From assembly GCA_021740045.1 (NCBI GenBank), contig JAIPAP010000046.1:1-32912 (forward strand): 32,912 nt of DNA, in the 5' to 3' direction. This stretch comes from Bacteroidales bacterium. Its GTDB lineage: Bacteria; Bacteroidota; Bacteroidia; Bacteroidales; JAIPAP01. Both the position numbers and the translations under genes were made by a program. The number at the start of each line of letters is the position of its first letter. Positions within the stretch are counted from its first letter, which is position 1. This document shows, one piece after another, positions 7,010-17,023 of this stretch. The notes beneath the pieces were generated by a model. It was given only the letters and a program-made list of their open reading frames with translations. It did no database searches and was not told the DNA's origin.

Positions 7010-8296
7010 ATGAAAATATTAGTGTTAGGATCGGGAGGCCGTGAACATGCGCTGGCCTGGAAACTGGTTCAAAGCAAGCGATTAACCAGGTTATTTGTAG
7101 CGCCCGGCAATGCAGGAACCGCTGCCATTGCCGAAAACATACAGGTAAAGCCCGGTGATTTTAAAGCTGTAAAGCAATTGGTGCTGGACCAAGCGATCGA
7201 AATGGTGGTGGTTGGCCCCGAAGCTCCCTTGGTTTCCGGAATAGCCGATTTTTTTCAGACCGATGATCAATTGAAAAACGTTGCTGTTATCGGACCCGGA
7301 AAAAAAGGTGCACAGCTGGAAGGCAGCAAGGATTTTGCAAAAGCCTTTATGGGACGCCATAATATACCCACGGCACGTTATCAAACATTTTACCGGGACA
7401 ACTATACCGATGCCCTCGATTACTTGCGCAACCATGAAAATCCCCCCTACGTCATCAAAGCCGACGGATTGGCAGCCGGTAAGGGGGTGAGTATTTGCCA
7501 GCATTTTAATGATGCAAGTGAGAATCTGCACAATATGCTGCTTGGGGGAAAATTCGGTAAAGCTTCTGCAAGCGTTGTAATTGAACAATACCTCGAAGGC
7601 ACAGAGCTTTCCGTGTTTGTGATCACCGACGGGAAGTCTTATAAAATACTCCCATCAGCCAAGGACTATAAACGCATTGGTGAAAACGACACCGGCCCAA
7701 ATACAGGAGGAATGGGTTCCATTTCGCCGGTACCTTTTGCCGGTGAAACCTTTATGAATAAAGTTGAAGAACAAATTATCAAACCCACCATCAAGGGATT
7801 GCAAAAAGAAAGCATTCCGTTTAAAGGATTCATCTTTTTCGGTTTGATGAATGTTAAAGGCGATCCTTATGTGGTTGAATATAATGTACGCCTGGGCGAT
7901 CCCGAGGCCGAAGTTGTGCTGCCCCGAATAAAAACGGATATGCTCGATCTGTTGGAAGCCACCTGGAATGAAAAGCTCGATAATAGCACACTTGATATCG
8001 ACAAGCAATATGCAACCGCTGTTATGCTCGCATCAGGTGGATATCCGGGGGAATATGAGAAAGGAAAACCAATTACTGGCATTGAGCAGGTTAAAGAAAG
8101 CATTGTTTTCCAGGCCGGCACCAAGCAAGGTGAAAATAAAAACCTCCTGACAAGCGGCGGAAGAGTTATGGCGGTTACCGGTATGGATAAGACCCTGGAA
8201 AAAGCCCTGGAAAAAACCTACCGGAGTATAAAGCAGATCAGTTTCGAACGGATGTACTTCCGGAAGGACATTGGAAAAGACCTGATGTCGCGTTAA
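7010..8296 (+). CDS. purD: phosphoribosylamine--glycine ligase (GAR synthetase)
   Basis: This cytoplasmic ATP-grasp enzyme of purine synthesis joins glycine to 5-phosphoribosylamine. The length of 428 residues is normal. The N-terminal LGSGGREHALAW (6-17) is diagnostic. The ATP-grasp region shows ADGLAAGKGV, GPNTGGMGSISP and the metal-binding VEYNVRLGDPEAEVVLPR, and the C-terminal part has TSGGRVMAVTG. All hallmark motifs are present. It heads a run of three plus-strand genes with a DUF6427-like membrane protein 28 bp downstream and rnhB after that. The hairpin TTTTGC-AAA-GCAAAA at 6985-6999 lies just before the start. Confidence 0.98.
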   Translation: MKILVLGSGGREHALAWKLVQSKRLTRLFVAPGNAGTAAIAENIQVKPGDFKAVKQLVLDQAIEMVVVGPEAPLVSGIADFFQTDDQLKNVAVIGPGKKGAQLEGSKDFAKAFMGRHNIPTARYQTFYRDNYTDALDYLRNHENPPYVIKADGLAAGKGVSICQHFNDASENLHNMLLGGKFGKASASVVIEQYLEGTELSVFVITDGKSYKILPSAKDYKRIGENDTGPNTGGMGSISPVPFAGETFMNKVEEQIIKPTIKGLQKESIPFKGFIFFGLMNVKGDPYVVEYNVRLGDPEAEVVLPRIKTDMLDLLEATWNEKLDNSTLDIDKQYATAVMLASGGYPGEYEKGKPITGIEQVKESIVFQAGTKQGENKNLLTSGGRVMAVTGMDKTLEKALEKTYRSIKQISFERMYFRKDIGKDLMSR

Positions 8297-8324
8297 ACCA
8301 ATAATCATTTAACAACCAAAACCT

Positions 8325-9305
8325 ATGTTGATATCGCTTTTCCGCTCGAGTTACTCCTCAAAGATACTGATCTTCTCCATTGTGGGAATATTGCTTTGGC
8401 TGGATGCCTTTATTGGGCCACCGGCTATGCCGGCACCCCCGGAATTAAGTCCATTATATGCAATATTACACAATTGGATAGGCGATATTAAATGGCTTCC
8501 CACCATCCTGGCTTTTATTCTGCTTTTTATCCAGGCTATAACATTTAATTATGCGGTTACCGAACGCGGAATGCTTTCGAAAACCACTTTTATGATTGCC
8601 TTGGTTTACCTGGTGCTGATGTCACATTCGCCCGAAATGCTAACCCTGCACCCGGTCCTGATCGCAAATTTGTTTCTTATCATTGCCCTCAACCGGATTT
8701 TGCAGATATACGGTAAAAAAGAATCCCTGGTTCATTTGCTGGATGCCAGTTTAATGGTGGGCATGGCATCACTGTTTTATTTTCCGGCTATACTTTTCCT
8801 GGTTTTTGTCCTGATAAGCCTGCTTAGTTACAGCTTTTTATCCTGGCGCGAATGGTTGATTGCTCCCTGGGGAGTAGTTACACCCTATATTTTTCTCTTT
8901 GGATATTTTTATTGGATCGGTCAGTTAAATGATCAACTAAGCCATTATGGAAATTTTATAGCCGAAATTTCAGCGCTGAACATCTCTCATTACCCGGGCA
9001 TCTATCACATCTTCTGGTCGATTATAGTGATCATGCTTGTGTTAACCCTTGGTAAGTTCCTGAACCGATTGGGCGAACGAACTGTCAGCCTGCGTAAAAA
9101 GTACATTGTGATCATTGCATTGTTTCTATCGGGATTGGTTACCTTTTTATATGTACATGGTAATTTTAAATATCATATTATGCTGCTTTTTATCCCGGTT
9201 GCGGTGTTTATTGGTTTTTACCTTATTGAAGTTAAAAAAACCTTTTGGTCGGAAGTTATGTTCGGTTTGTTGTTACTGGTCATCATCATCGCTAAATTTC
9301 TATAA
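8325..9305 (+). CDS. DUF6427-like polytopic membrane protein
   Basis: The 326-residue protein is strongly hydrophobic, with roughly eight to ten membrane helices and no soluble domain. The N-terminus ([18 protein letters not shown]) and the location between purD and rnhB match what I recall of the Bacteroidota DUF6427 family. Function is unknown. It starts 28 bp after purD and ends 2 bp before rnhB, so it is almost certainly cotranscribed. The family name is from memory and could be wrong. Confidence 0.8.
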   Translation: MLISLFRSSYSSKILIFSIVGILLWLDAFIGPPAMPAPPELSPLYAILHNWIGDIKWLPTILAFILLFIQAITFNYAVTERGMLSKTTFMIALVYLVLMSHSPEMLTLHPVLIANLFLIIALNRILQIYGKKESLVHLLDASLMVGMASLFYFPAILFLVFVLISLLSYSFLSWREWLIAPWGVVTPYIFLFGYFYWIGQLNDQLSHYGNFIAEISALNISHYPGIYHIFWSIIVIMLVLTLGKFLNRLGERTVSLRKKYIVIIALFLSGLVTFLYVHGNFKYHIMLLFIPVAVFIGFYLIEVKKTFWSEVMFGLLLLVIIIAKFL

Positions 9306-9307
9306 TC

Positions 9308-9904
9308 ATGCTTAAGGCATTTCACACATATAATGTTATCGAAGCAGGCTGTGATGAAGCCGGCAGGGGGTGTCTTGCAGGGCCGGTATTTGCAGCTGCG
9401 GTAATTTTACCATCCAATTTTAACGCCCCGCTGCTGAACGATTCGAAAAAATTAACGGTCCATGAACGAAATAAGCTAAGGCTTCAAATCGAAAATGAAG
9501 CCTTGGCATGGGCAGTAGGTTCCGTTGATAATCGTGAGATTGATGAGATCAATATTTTAAATGCATCTTTCCTGGCCATGCACCGGGCGCTCGATCAATT
9601 AAAAATTACCCCCCGGCAATTGCTGATCGATGGAAACCGTTTTAAAGCTTATAAAAGCATAAAGCATATTTGTATTGTAAACGGAGACGCAACTTATGCT
9701 TCCATCGCAGCAGCCTCCATTCTTGCCAAAACTCACCGCGATGCCTATATGGAGCAACTTCACAGTGAATACCGGCATTACGCATGGATCACCAATAAGG
9801 GTTATCCTACTCCCGCCCATAAGAAAGCCATAGCCGAGCACGGCATTTCGCCCTATCACCGTAAAAGCTTCAGGATAAACGAACAAATGAAACTGGATTT
9901 TTAG
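9308..9904 (+). CDS. rnhB: ribonuclease HII
   Basis: This enzyme cleaves RNA in RNA-DNA hybrids and at single ribonucleotides in DNA. At 198 residues it is of typical length. The catalytic acids are all visible: D16 and E17 in GCDEAGRG, D108 in LLIDGNRF and D127 in [16 protein letters not shown]. The C-terminal HRKSF stretch is also typical. The start lies 2 bp after the membrane protein stop, the closest spacing in this operon. The next gene, a DUF3352-like protein, has its own promoter box. Confidence 0.97.
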   Translation: MLKAFHTYNVIEAGCDEAGRGCLAGPVFAAAVILPSNFNAPLLNDSKKLTVHERNKLRLQIENEALAWAVGSVDNREIDEINILNASFLAMHRALDQLKITPRQLLIDGNRFKAYKSIKHICIVNGDATYASIAAASILAKTHRDAYMEQLHSEYRHYAWITNKGYPTPAHKKAIAEHGISPYHRKSFRINEQMKLDF

Positions 9905-10063
9905 CTAATGGGGAATCCACAATATGCATCCCAATTCCCAGTCAAGCTTTCATCCATTCAATCATTCCACTTTAAAACAACCATATTACAGCATGATCTC
10001 CTATTAACATCAGGCTGTTGATAGATTTTTCTTCATAGCAGTTTCAATGCCCTCAAAATCCCT

Positions 10064-10071
10064 TATTTTTG
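10064..10071 (+). promoter_or_regulatory. -7 box (TATTTTTG) of the DUF3352-like gene
   Basis: A full TAnnTTTG match, 30 bp before the ATG at 10102. The 18-bp string CAAAATCCCTTATTTTTG at 10054-10071 recurs exactly at 26085-26102 before the PqqD-like gene. The box overlaps the in-frame TTG at 10069, which argues against TTG as the start. Confidence 0.6.
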
Positions 10072-10101
10072 GTAATTGGTATAAATGAATTTAAAACCTC
10101 T

Positions 10102-12783
10102 ATGAAATCCTGGCGGACCGTATTTGTTGTTTTGATTGTTCTCATCTTGCTGGGTGGATTGGGAGGCGGAGGCTATTATCTGTACTTCAAAGCACAGGAG
10201 CCTTACACCCCGGCAGCAAAAGCAATTCCTGAAAGCGCCATCCTTGTGTTCGAAACCAATAATGCCTTGGAGTTAATGCAAAATCTTCAGGGCCGGGAGT
10301 TTTGGAAAAACCTGCGGAACATCGACGAGATAGAGCGTATTGACCGGGTTTTGCTCTCAATAGATACCACCCTGAGGAAGGAAAGTAAAATAAGAGACAT
10401 CCTTGAAACCCGGAATCTCTTTTTATCCCTGCACCAGGTGAGCACAAACCGATTCGATGTGCTTTTTTCCATAAACATCTCCGATGCCGCCGGAAAAAAT
10501 GGTGTGACCAATTTGATCAGCAAGGGACTTGGTAACAGTTATGAAATTATTAAAGCCCAAGCCAACTCAATTACCACCTACAAAGTAATCCACAAGCAAA
10601 CCGGGTCGGTTTTCAACTATGCCGTGAAGAAAGGCGTTTTTGTTTGCTCCTTCTCCGTTGATCTCATCGTGCGTGCTATGGCTCACCTCGATGGCGAGGA
10701 AACCCTGGAAAGCTCACAGGCGTATAAAAAAGTCATTAAAACCGCCGGCAACAAGGTAAACGGAAACCTCTATATTAACTATGAGGCGCTGGCGCCATTT
10801 ATTAAATCCCTTTCGGCAAAATCAATTGACCAGGCTATTATCGACCGGTTTGCACGCACCTCTTCGCTGGACCTTACCTTAAAAGACAAAAAGCTCTTTT
10901 TAAGTGGATTCACTTTTGCAGGCGATTCAACCGAAAAATTCCTGGTTAATCTTAAAAATTCACCAAAAGAGCAGGATTTGGTAGGCTACCTCCCTTCCCA
11001 AACTTGCTGGTTTTTAAAATATCATTTTGACCCGGAGGCTTATCGTAATCACCGGCAGGAATTCTTGAAGACCAATGGCGACTATAACCATTACCGGAAA
11101 CAGTTATCGACACTTGAGGCAAATTACGGGAGCGATCCGGTTAAAGCGCTTAGTCCCATTTCCAGCGGCAATGCTATCATTTCTACCTGGCACAAGGGGA
11201 CCGGGCAACAATTACAAAATGTTGCTATTATCGGGATTGAAAACAGGCGGGCAGCAAGGCGTTGGATCAACCGGTATGGAAGACTTATCAGGCATGATAT
11301 TTACAAGCTTCCGGAGAACACCCTCCCCTTGTTATTTGGTGAACCCTTTGGGGAACTAAAAAATGCCTATGGGATTATAACCGATAAAATCCTCCTGATC
11401 TCCGAAAGCTATGAGAATGTGAAGCAACTTTACGGCCTAATTAACCGTGAGCAAACCCTTAATAGGGAACAGCATTTCAAGAATTACCAGGAAAATACAA
11501 TGAACGATGCCGCTGTGCATTTTTATGCTAATCTTCATTTTGCCGGCGCCATTTTTAATGAATACCTGGAAGAAGAATTGGCTAAAACCCTGGAAGATTA
11601 CCTGCCGGCGCTCGACAACTACATTTTTTCGATGGAATATGCCCCCAATCAGGATCTTTATTATTCCAATTTATGTATTTGTTACTCACAGGCTAAGCAA
11701 ACCGATGAAGCCTATGATTGGTCGGCCGAACTCAAGACGAACATCGACAAGGGGCCTTATCTTGTCCGTGACCATACCACCGGAAAACTAAAAATTCTTG
11801 TTTTTGATGAACTTCATCAAATGCATATGATCGATCACCTGGGTAATTTAAAATGGACTGTACCGCTGGCCGGCAATGTGATAAGTGATGTTTTAGTGGT
11901 TGATTATTATAAAAACGGAAAATTCCAATACCTCTTCAACACCAATGAATTCATTTATCTAATCGATCTTGAAGGAAACAAAGTGGCCGATTACCCCATC
12001 AAACTTAAAACAAAAGCCACAAACGGAGTATCAGTACTCCACTATCGCGACATCAACAGCAGGCGAATCTTGCTGGCCTTAAAGGATAAAAAAGTTTATA
12101 ACTATTACCTCGAAGGAAAGCCTGTGAGAGGTTGGCACAAACCTGCCCTCGATTCACGCGTTAACTACCCGGTACAACATGTTATTGCCGGCAACCGCGA
12201 TTACATCATTATTCCTCAAAGCAACAACAACATCAAGATCGTTAACCGGCGGGGAGCAACCCGCATATCCATGAAAAGTGATTTTCTTAACGCCCTGAAT
12301 TCACCTTTTTATGAGAATAACACCAATAGTAAGGGAATCATGATCACAACAGATGTAAACGGTAAGCTTACTTATATAAAACGATCAGGGAATATTCAAA
12401 AGACTGATTTTGGAGAATTTACTGCCGGCCATTATTTCCGCTACGTTGACATGGATAATGATAATTCAGAAGATTTTGTTTACCTTGATGGTGACAGGCT
12501 CATTGCTTTCGACCGGTTTAAAAATGTAATTGTCGAACACCGTTTTCAATCCCCTATTATAAATGCTCCCCTTTTCAGGGAAAATACACCTTACGGAAAC
12601 ATTCTTGCCGTGATGGACAACCAGCATGAGTATGTCCAATTATTCAATAAATCGGGAGCAATGTTTCCCCGCCTTGAGTTTAAAGCCAATACAGGCATGG
12701 CCCTTGGCAACCTGAACAATGATGATAAGCTGCACCTGGTCACCTCCTACCGGAATAAGGTATTGGTATATTCCCTCAACTAG
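10102..12783 (+). CDS. DUF3352-like membrane-anchored protein with propeller-like C-terminus
   Basis: The product has about 893 residues from the ATG. One N-terminal membrane helix (VFVVLIVLILLGGLGGGGYYLY) is followed by a long extracytoplasmic part. Residues 30-500 start with IPESAILVFETNNALELMQ and resemble DUF3352 proteins found in Bacteroidota next to rnhB. The C-terminal third has repeats of the beta-propeller kind (LKWTVPLAGNVISDVLVVDYY, GNKVADYPIKLK) and Asp-rich loops DMDNDNSED and NLNNDD like FG-GAP repeats. No enzyme motif is seen. I moved the start to ATG 10102 because the upstream TTG overlaps the promoter box. The function is unknown, possibly an envelope protein. Confidence 0.8.
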   Translation: MKSWRTVFVVLIVLILLGGLGGGGYYLYFKAQEPYTPAAKAIPESAILVFETNNALELMQNLQGREFWKNLRNIDEIERIDRVLLSIDTTLRKESKIRDILETRNLFLSLHQVSTNRFDVLFSINISDAAGKNGVTNLISKGLGNSYEIIKAQANSITTYKVIHKQTGSVFNYAVKKGVFVCSFSVDLIVRAMAHLDGEETLESSQAYKKVIKTAGNKVNGNLYINYEALAPFIKSLSAKSIDQAIIDRFARTSSLDLTLKDKKLFLSGFTFAGDSTEKFLVNLKNSPKEQDLVGYLPSQTCWFLKYHFDPEAYRNHRQEFLKTNGDYNHYRKQLSTLEANYGSDPVKALSPISSGNAIISTWHKGTGQQLQNVAIIGIENRRAARRWINRYGRLIRHDIYKLPENTLPLLFGEPFGELKNAYGIITDKILLISESYENVKQLYGLINREQTLNREQHFKNYQENTMNDAAVHFYANLHFAGAIFNEYLEEELAKTLEDYLPALDNYIFSMEYAPNQDLYYSNLCICYSQAKQTDEAYDWSAELKTNIDKGPYLVRDHTTGKLKILVFDELHQMHMIDHLGNLKWTVPLAGNVISDVLVVDYYKNGKFQYLFNTNEFIYLIDLEGNKVADYPIKLKTKATNGVSVLHYRDINSRRILLALKDKKVYNYYLEGKPVRGWHKPALDSRVNYPVQHVIAGNRDYIIIPQSNNNIKIVNRRGATRISMKSDFLNALNSPFYENNTNSKGIMITTDVNGKLTYIKRSGNIQKTDFGEFTAGHYFRYVDMDNDNSEDFVYLDGDRLIAFDRFKNVIVEHRFQSPIINAPLFRENTPYGNILAVMDNQHEYVQLFNKSGAMFPRLEFKANTGMALGNLNNDDKLHLVTSYRNKVLVYSLN

Positions 12784-12853
12784 ACCTGTTATGTTATTCT
12801 TGCAGGCTCTTTGTTGAACTAATACACTTTATGATTTCGTGTTTCTTATATCC

Positions 12854-14644
12854 TTATCGCTTCATAACTTTCCGGGTAATCAAGGTGTTCCCGGTATTAA
12901 CCTGGATCAAATACATCCCTGATTTCATTTCATCCGGCAGCTTAATACGCATGAGTCCTGCATTTTCCTGCTTTGCTTGCTTGATGATCCTTCCCGTTAG
13001 ATCGGTTACCCGAACCGTGAAGTTTTTCACTTCTTGTTGCGGAACTGTTATATAAATCACATCGCCGGCGGGATTGGGATAGATTTTTATAGCCCTGGAA
13101 CCTTGCTCCCGGTTTTCATTTACACCTGTTTCCTCACCCGGGCAAATGGTCAGATCTTCCCCTTCCATATACCTGACTTCTCCGGGAATAGTCCCTTCAT
13201 CGAGTTCATTGGGAATGCCAATGGAAGGCCAATCGGAGTTGACATTCCAAAATATGGGTTCGCCATCCAGATAATAGGTTTCGTCGGTCAGGTCATCGGT
13301 GCCTGAGGGAATGATGGTTCCTTTCACATTATTGCCGTATTCAAAATGTTCTTCTCCGCTAATTGAGTAATTGCCGTGCAGGGGTTGGGTATTGGTAACC
13401 TCATTACCCACAAAATTCTGTTTGTCGGTTTCCACTTCTGAAGAAGTTGAGATGATCCCGTATAATTCAGCCCGGTTGCGGAAAAAGGTGTTATACGGTC
13501 CGGCAGGGCCCCAGTAATGGTCAATGATGAGGTTCTGGATGATATTCCCTTCGAAAAGATTGGCAAACGGGTAATGCCCGTGCAATGATATATCGCCGCC
13601 TCCATCGGTGGGATATTCGGGTCGATTGGGTTCAATGGAATAATTGTACCCGAACACGTTACCATTGGCCCCTGTCTTCACCATCATGGCATGACGCAAG
13701 TACCGGAAGATGTTATTCTCAATAAGGCAATCGCTGGTATGATTGTTTAACGTAACACCGTAACCACGCTTACCTTCGCCGTTATAAGTAAAAGCATGGT
13801 GGATATAATTGCCGGTGATCTCAATATTCTTACTGGTAACCACATCGATGTGGGAGGAAACGCTTTTGTGGCTCTCCACGCCAATTACCCAGCAATTAAC
13901 TGCCATATTCATCTTAATGTTGGCGCCCGAACCCTCGGGAACACTATCAAGGCGGCGGATTTTCAGGCATTCGACCCCCACATCCATAACAGGGTCTATC
14001 TTTCTGATCTCCGGGTTTAATTGGCTGTCCATATCAATGCGTAAAGGCCGGTCAATTGTGAGGGATTGCCCGTTGATGGCAGTAACTTGAACCACTTGCC
14101 CCACAACTTTCTCAGCCCAGGGAGCCGGATCGGAATCCCATTCGCCGTTTTCCTGGCGCAGTTCCGCATAATCTCCTGCACTGAACTGCGAGGCATCTTC
14201 AACTGTGATGGTATTGGAACCTTTCTCCAGGCCTCCGTTTATCATCACAAAACTCCCATCGGCGGTTCCGTTGATCTTTATACAATCAAGGGGTTGTTCC
14301 TCCAAATTGAAATGAATGGCTGCCGAATCGGTTTCCAGTCCCCGTAATATAATCCCTTCCGGAAGTGTTAAGGAACTTTTAACCAGGTATGTTCCCGAAG
14401 GGAAATAAATCACCGCCGGATCTTCTCCGGCAGCATCAATGGCATCGGTAATGGCCCCGTAATCATCGGTAACGCCATTGCCTGTGGCTCCATAATCCAT
14501 TACATTCAGAATATTGGCAGGGTCGGGTAATTCACCCGAATAACCCACTTGACTCCAACTAACCCGCATGGAATCGGGTATAACTTGTGCATGCACAAGA
14601 GAACTAATAAAGAATAAAGCAATAATGAGGGTAATTTTTTTCAT
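12854..14644 (-). CDS. secreted right-handed beta-helix (pectate-lyase-3-like) protein with T9SS sorting domain
   Basis: The 596-residue protein has a signal peptide (MKKITLIIALFFISSLVHA, cut before or after Q). The catalytic-type region starts with NVMDYGATGNGVTDDYGAITDAI and IYFPSGTYLVKSSL, the signature of the Pectate_lyase_3/GH28-like beta-helix. N-rich coils such as ENNIFRYLRHAMMVKTGANGN follow. The last about 78 residues form a Por-type type A sorting domain (IKIYPNPAGDVIYITV, DLTGRIIKQ, SGMYLIQV, KVMKR), so it should cross the outer membrane by the type IX system and be anchored or released. The substrate is unknown, and the fold alone does not prove lyase activity. A TAATTTTG box lies 58 bp upstream. 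Confidence 0.88.
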   Translation of the reverse strand: MKKITLIIALFFISSLVHAQVIPDSMRVSWSQVGYSGELPDPANILNVMDYGATGNGVTDDYGAITDAIDAAGEDPAVIYFPSGTYLVKSSLTLPEGIILRGLETDSAAIHFNLEEQPLDCIKINGTADGSFVMINGGLEKGSNTITVEDASQFSAGDYAELRQENGEWDSDPAPWAEKVVGQVVQVTAINGQSLTIDRPLRIDMDSQLNPEIRKIDPVMDVGVECLKIRRLDSVPEGSGANIKMNMAVNCWVIGVESHKSVSSHIDVVTSKNIEITGNYIHHAFTYNGEGKRGYGVTLNNHTSDCLIENNIFRYLRHAMMVKTGANGNVFGYNYSIEPNRPEYPTDGGGDISLHGHYPFANLFEGNIIQNLIIDHYWGPAGPYNTFFRNRAELYGIISTSSEVETDKQNFVGNEVTNTQPLHGNYSISGEEHFEYGNNVKGTIIPSGTDDLTDETYYLDGEPIFWNVNSDWPSIGIPNELDEGTIPGEVRYMEGEDLTICPGEETGVNENREQGSRAIKIYPNPAGDVIYITVPQQEVKNFTVRVTDLTGRIIKQAKQENAGLMRIKLPDEMKSGMYLIQVNTGNTLITRKVMKR

Positions 14645-14702
14645 AATAACCGGTATTTTTGAGCACCTAAAATTAGCAATTCATTTAGTAGAAAGCAAGT
14701 GC

Positions 14703-14710
14703 CAAAATTA
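14703..14710 (-). promoter_or_regulatory. possible -7 box of the beta-helix gene
   Basis: It reads TAATTTTG on the minus strand (TAnnTTTG), 58 bp upstream of the start at 14644. The 274-bp divergent gap is very AT-rich, so a chance match is quite possible. Confidence 0.3.
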
Positions 14711-14918
14711 AAGATGCGGTGTGTTTCACTATTGCGGATTTTTTCATAGATTTATGCTTTCATTAGTGAACAAAACAGACAGCATATAATTTATATACGT
14801 TGTCATTGGCTGTTAAATATTGATAGTAATCGTTATTTTGTTAATGAGTTGTTAAGAACAAGAACATATAAAATGACATGAGTATTATTGTTATTAATCA
14901 AAACTTAAGTAATCAACT

Positions 14919-17021
14919 ATGAAAACCATTTTAAAACGGAGCATTTTATCGTCCGGATTGGGGATAATGGCCCTGTTGATGTTCTTTTTGACGTCGTGCC
15001 AGAAAGATCTCGATAAGGTAAGGACACCCGATCTCAATCCAACCTTTGCAGTGCCGGTGATCAACTCGGAGTTGACGCTGGGCCATTTGCTTGACCCCGA
15101 TTCAACACTGATCTTCGATACCATCAGTGATAATGAAGTTGCCATTAAGGTAGCCTATTCAGAAGATTCATTATTTAGCGTTAACATTGATGAAGTTTTT
15201 GAATTACCGGATAATGAAGCGCTTACCGAGAGCTATTCCATGGGTGGAGTAAAACTGGAAGATGTAAACGTGCATGGCAAAGCGGTGCTGGACCAGTTGC
15301 TTGGATCGATCAACCAGGATGCAGCAGATTCATTGCAAGCATACGATGGAGAGGAAAATATTTTCCCACCTATGGAACTTGAGAGTCCCTATGACTTCAA
15401 TATCGATCCATTTGACAAGTTCCAGCAGGCTACTTTTTCGGAAGGATCATTGGTGTTGACCTTTTCAAATTACCTGCCAGTTACACTAACCGACCTTCAG
15501 CTCGATCTTAGAAACAGTGCAGAAGACACCCTGATCAAGAGTTACACCCTAGAGCAAATAGCCCCGGGTGAAACCGAAAGTGAGCCTTTCGATCTGGCCG
15601 GCAAAACATTGCCCAACACCATTAATGCTGCAATCGTAGCTTTCAATTCCCCGGGAAGTCACCCTGATTCGGTTATGATCAACTTACAGGACAGCATCTC
15701 CATGGATATGGGGATAGTTGATGCCACTGTTATCAGCGGGCAGGCCGAAGTAGAAGCACAGCAAGTTATCGCCGACACCACCAACATCGCAATAACCCCG
15801 GAAAACAACGCCGAAGTTACACTCCTGCGACTCAGCAAGGCCAAAATCGACTATACCTTTAATTCTGAAATCCCCCTTGATATAGAACTGTTTCTCAACC
15901 TTCCTTCCAGTGAACTTGATGGTTCCGCACCAGAGCTAAGCAGAACAGTACCTGCCTTTGGCTCTGTCTCAGGTGTGTGGGATCTCGACGGGGTGGAAAT
16001 GGACCTCACACAAGCTCCCGATACGGCCTACAACCGGCTTAGAGTTGGTTATCGTGTTAACACCATAGCCTCCGATGGCATAATTGCAGTTGATTCGGCC
16101 GATTTCGTTGAAGTGGATCTCTCACTTACTGACATGGAATTCGACTATGTGGAAGGCTATTTTGGTGATGCCACAGTTGATGTGGAAGCCGATTCTCTGG
16201 ACCTCGGCATCGATTTCTTCGATCAGATTGAAGGAGGATTAACGCTAACCAATCCCAACCTCAACTTTAATTATTCCAATTCCATTGGAGTGCCCATAGA
16301 GGTTGCCCTCAACTTTACAGGACGTTCTGCAGAAGGCGAAGCACAAAGCTTGAACATTAATATGGATGATGCCCCGGCAGGATCAATTCGTTTTAGCTAT
16401 CCACAAACACCGGGTGAAACGGTAGTTGAAACCATTACCATTAACAGTGAAAACTCCGATGTGGTCGATCTGCTGGCGCTACCTCCTGAGAAAGTAGTCT
16501 ACTCCGGTTCGGCCTTCGCCAACACATTCGGTTCGCAACAGAACTTCGCCTCCAAAGAAAGCAGCTTTACCATTGGAGTGGATATGGACCTTCCGCTTGA
16601 GATCAGAACCGGTAATCTTACCGTTCAGGATACAGCTGACCTGGATTTGGATGAGGACTTTAATGAAAATGTTGAAACGGTATCGCTGACTTTGCATGCA
16701 GTTAATCACTTCCCGTTCTCAGCCGACATTCAGCTTCATTTGTTTGATTCACAAAGCAATACTGTGATCGATGAAATTACTTTCTCCAATCCTTTAACGG
16801 CCGGCGAAGCCACTGAGAACTCATTGGTTAACGAACCGGGCGTAAGCGATATGGAACTTATTCTCAATCAGGAAGAATTCGATAACATGATTGCAGCCGA
16901 TCAAATGATCATTAAGGTTAATATAGCCACATATAACCATGAAAATCAGTCGGTAAAACTGTATACTGATAATAAGCTGCAAGTATTTGTTGGTGTTAAA
17001 GCTCAATTAAAAACTGATTAA
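14919..17021 (+). CDS. large lipoprotein, unknown function
   Basis: The 700-residue protein has a lipoprotein signal (lipobox LTSC at the end of the first hydrophobic stretch), so it is probably anchored to the outer membrane or exposed at the surface. The mature part is acidic and beta-rich, with no repeats of clear period. Segments such as GGLTLTNPNLNFNYSNSIGVPIEVALNF and SLTLHAVNHFPFSADIQLHL look like immunoglobulin-like or LEA-2-like modules, though this is a weak impression. It ends 2 bp before the DUF5723 gene and is likely cotranscribed with it, so the pair may form one outer-membrane assembly. I do not recognise the family. Confidence 0.8.
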   Translation: MKTILKRSILSSGLGIMALLMFFLTSCQKDLDKVRTPDLNPTFAVPVINSELTLGHLLDPDSTLIFDTISDNEVAIKVAYSEDSLFSVNIDEVFELPDNEALTESYSMGGVKLEDVNVHGKAVLDQLLGSINQDAADSLQAYDGEENIFPPMELESPYDFNIDPFDKFQQATFSEGSLVLTFSNYLPVTLTDLQLDLRNSAEDTLIKSYTLEQIAPGETESEPFDLAGKTLPNTINAAIVAFNSPGSHPDSVMINLQDSISMDMGIVDATVISGQAEVEAQQVIADTTNIAITPENNAEVTLLRLSKAKIDYTFNSEIPLDIELFLNLPSSELDGSAPELSRTVPAFGSVSGVWDLDGVEMDLTQAPDTAYNRLRVGYRVNTIASDGIIAVDSADFVEVDLSLTDMEFDYVEGYFGDATVDVEADSLDLGIDFFDQIEGGLTLTNPNLNFNYSNSIGVPIEVALNFTGRSAEGEAQSLNINMDDAPAGSIRFSYPQTPGETVVETITINSENSDVVDLLALPPEKVVYSGSAFANTFGSQQNFASKESSFTIGVDMDLPLEIRTGNLTVQDTADLDLDEDFNENVETVSLTLHAVNHFPFSADIQLHLFDSQSNTVIDEITFSNPLTAGEATENSLVNEPGVSDMELILNQEEFDNMIAADQMIIKVNIATYNHENQSVKLYTDNKLQVFVGVKAQLKTD

Positions 17022-17023
17022 TC

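Noticed and set aside
10069-10101. TTG start of the DUF3352-like protein
   Set aside because: The codon overlaps the promoter box TATTTTTG, so it would not be in the message.
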